A stretch of 64,000 nt of DNA, from positions 1 through 64,000 of the forward strand of contig JAURVB010000744.1 in assembly GCA_033002965.1 (NCBI GenBank), read 5' to 3'. This DNA is from Piper betle (taxonomy: Eukaryota; Streptophyta; Magnoliopsida; Piperales; Piperaceae). Below the pieces are notes generated by a model that searched no databases, was not told where the DNA came from, and saw only the letters and a program-made list of their open reading frames with translations. Made by a program: the position numbers and the translations under genes. Positions 62,301 to 64,000 of this stretch are shown here, piece by piece; position 1 is the first letter of the stretch, and the number at the start of each line of letters is the position of its first letter.

Positions 62301-64000
62301 CATAGTGAATGTAGATGATACGCATCCTTTTTTTTCTGGCCATATTGTCTTTGAGGATGGAAAGCATGACATTGTCTAGGGCTTTGTATGATAAATTTCT
62401 CTTTGATTTTCGTGTCTTTTCTTGTGTTGCTATTTTTTGGATTATAAGTTATGATTCTATATTATAATTCACTTTTAAATATGCTTGATTATGGTACTTG
62501 AACAGTTGTATTGAAAAATCCATAGGAGGGGTACCCTATGGCAAAGTTAATGGTTTTTTTCTTTTGAAAGGGATGTGTGGGGAGGGGAGGGGGCGTGGGC
62601 AGGGATTCAAACTATTAATTTTTCATGTGCCTATTTTTTATATTATTGACTACCATGAAATCAGTTGGTTAGCTCTGTCGCACAGCATATACAAATTCAT
62701 GTTGTTGAAGTTAGTGACGGATATAATCCTCCTGTTTGGGTGGAACCTAAGGGCTTGCTATATTCTCTTTAATGAGGAATCTTCATGATGTGACTATGTT
62801 CCTGGCTACAATGAGTTTTGAAGTGAAAGGTGGGTGGATCATAATGAATTTGAAATGGTTGCAGAGAACAGCTTCATCCAGCAGTTTGGGGTCTGTTGAA
62901 AGTGCTGAACTGAAAGAGCAAATTCTGGAAGTTTGATTGATTTCAATGCTGATCCTCAACACAGACCTGTTGCTACTCCTGCTCAAACCGACCTGTTCTT
63001 GAGTCAACCTGTTCAGCAGCAGCCTGCAGTGGGGCCGACTGGTGGAGATAACTGGGCTTCTTTTGGTTTTGATTCGCAGGAGGTAGCACACACCACTACA
63101 TCAAATTCAAACAGTCTTGAATGTCAGCTAGCTCAATTGTCTTCAACTGTTGCCGTACCCACAAACCAAAAACCCTCATCTGCACTTCCCGCGGCTGGTG
63201 GAACACCAGAGTCTGCACTTTCCCAATTGACAGCTCCAATAGCACCAACAACTCTTGGTGGAGTTGATGCTTTTGCCAAGACAGATGGTAGTCAATGGTC
63301 CTCCACGAATCACAGTCAGCCTTCACCTTCACCTTTATTAGTTGGCACTAGTCAAGGCATTGTCCCACAGCTTCCTTTGCCTTCTGGGATGCCAAACAAT
63401 CAGGTACAAAGGTGATTGGATCTCTTGAGTTCATATATATATATTATGTGTGTGTGTGTGTGTGTGTGTGTGAATAACAGATGAAAATGTTGTTGGATTG
63501 ATTTGGGTATGAATCTTAAATGAAGGGTTTAATATTTTTTAAAGTTGAAAAATAAAATGAAATAAGTTAGATTGGTCTTTTTCTTTAGTCATTGTGGATC
63601 AATTTGTCTTGATCATGCATGTGGTCTATTTAAATCCTAAATCATATGTTGCACATCGAGATTTACAGATATGAGAAAACTGCAAATCCTCTGGGAGATG
63701 TTACTAGTTATATTTAGAGAGAGAATCGACTTTAAATAAGTTGCAGGAATTAGGAAGAACACTTTGTTTTTCATGGTTTGTAGAAACAAAATTATGTATG
63801 ATAGTTCTACATCACTAATCCTGGTGATTTGTGGAGCTTGTGGTCATTGATTCTCTAACCTATTGAGTGTCCATATAATTAATGCTTTGTTGTTAATATT
63901 CTTTGATTTTCAGCCGTGGGCTTCCTCACTTCAGCCTAATTCTCAAGGCCCTACTGCTCTTCCTCATAGTCAGTTATCTCAGGCTATGACAACACAACTG
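59382..64000 (+). CDS. AGD14: ARF-GAP domain protein AGD14-type, 3' end beyond window, one frame break
   Basis: Eight exons seen: 59382-59480, 60928-60989, 61176-61263, 61358-61419, 61494-61590, 61696-62139, 62865-63403 and 63914 onward. The ARF-GAP zinc finger has Cys27, Cys30, Cys47 and Cys50 (C-x2-C-x16-C-x2-C), followed by the arginine-finger GIHREFTHRVKSVSLA and ALQGGGNERAKEVFLKEWD. Then come the VKHVY-type helix, an Arg/Ser/Asp-rich linker (YDRRYNDRN, RRSPVRFE) and a Ser/Pro/Gln-rich tail with SLIDFNADP. ARF-GAPs trigger GTP hydrolysis on ARF small GTPases in vesicle traffic; the AGD14/15 group is plant-specific in tail architecture. Exon 7 is one base short. ELK before and RANSGSLIDF after are in different frames at the AAA run 62913-62915, while exon 8 (PWASSLQPN) resumes in phase. 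Confidence 0.9.
63441..63473. repeat. (TA)n(TG)n microsatellite in an AGD14 intron
   Basis: A short TATATA run is followed by about twelve TG units in the intron between exons 7 and 8. Confidence 0.9.

Overview
This is a nuclear window from a flowering plant, probably a eudicot. It is AT-rich and intron-rich, with GT-AG introns, (TA)n microsatellites and many degraded transposons. No operons, CRISPR arrays, rRNA genes or convincing tRNA genes were seen. Six protein-coding genes can be modelled exon by exon; one more short reading frame is only a candidate.

Layout: (1) 1-1.4 kb, an old LTR fragment and two opposed MITE-like copies. (2) 3.2-5.6 kb, a tandem pair of two-exon genes for 78-residue secreted cysteine-rich peptides (minus). 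(3) 6.5-10.5 kb, XRCC1, a DNA single-strand-break repair scaffold (plus). (4) 11.2-12.1 kb, DLK2, an alpha/beta-hydrolase of the D14/KAI2 family (minus), with a 4-copy ~100-bp satellite 0.6 kb upstream. (5) about 15-23.3 kb, a decayed CACTA (En/Spm-type) transposon split by a 4.6-kb LTR unit with an internal tandem duplication. (6) 24.9-28.1 kb, VIL1/VRN5, a PHD-FNIII-VID protein that works with Polycomb (minus). (7) 28.2-42.7 kb, a gene-poor stretch holding a striking 2.36-kb near-complete palindrome (31.77-34.14 kb), an LTR fragment and a hAT transposase relic. (8) 42.8-46.7 kb, the MLN51/CASC3/Barentsz homologue, an exon-junction-complex factor (minus), with a GC-AG last intron and a uORF. 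(9) 47-59 kb, repeats: an inverted repeat enclosing a ~190-bp satellite and a clean 3.05-kb LTR with a perfect 5-bp target duplication. (10) 59.4 kb to the window end, AGD14, an ARF-GAP, cut by the window edge.

The genes are independent loci and do not form one pathway. VIL1, MLN51 and AGD14 each carry one single-base frame break in a short homopolymer, while the flanking frames and splice phases are intact. This points to consensus errors in the assembly more than to three dead genes. The most unusual DNA structure is the long palindrome. It shares a TCGTAA / CTTGACTCG / GACTCGAGTC block with the LTR family scattered across the window. Gene identities rest on remembered family sequences, not on a database search.
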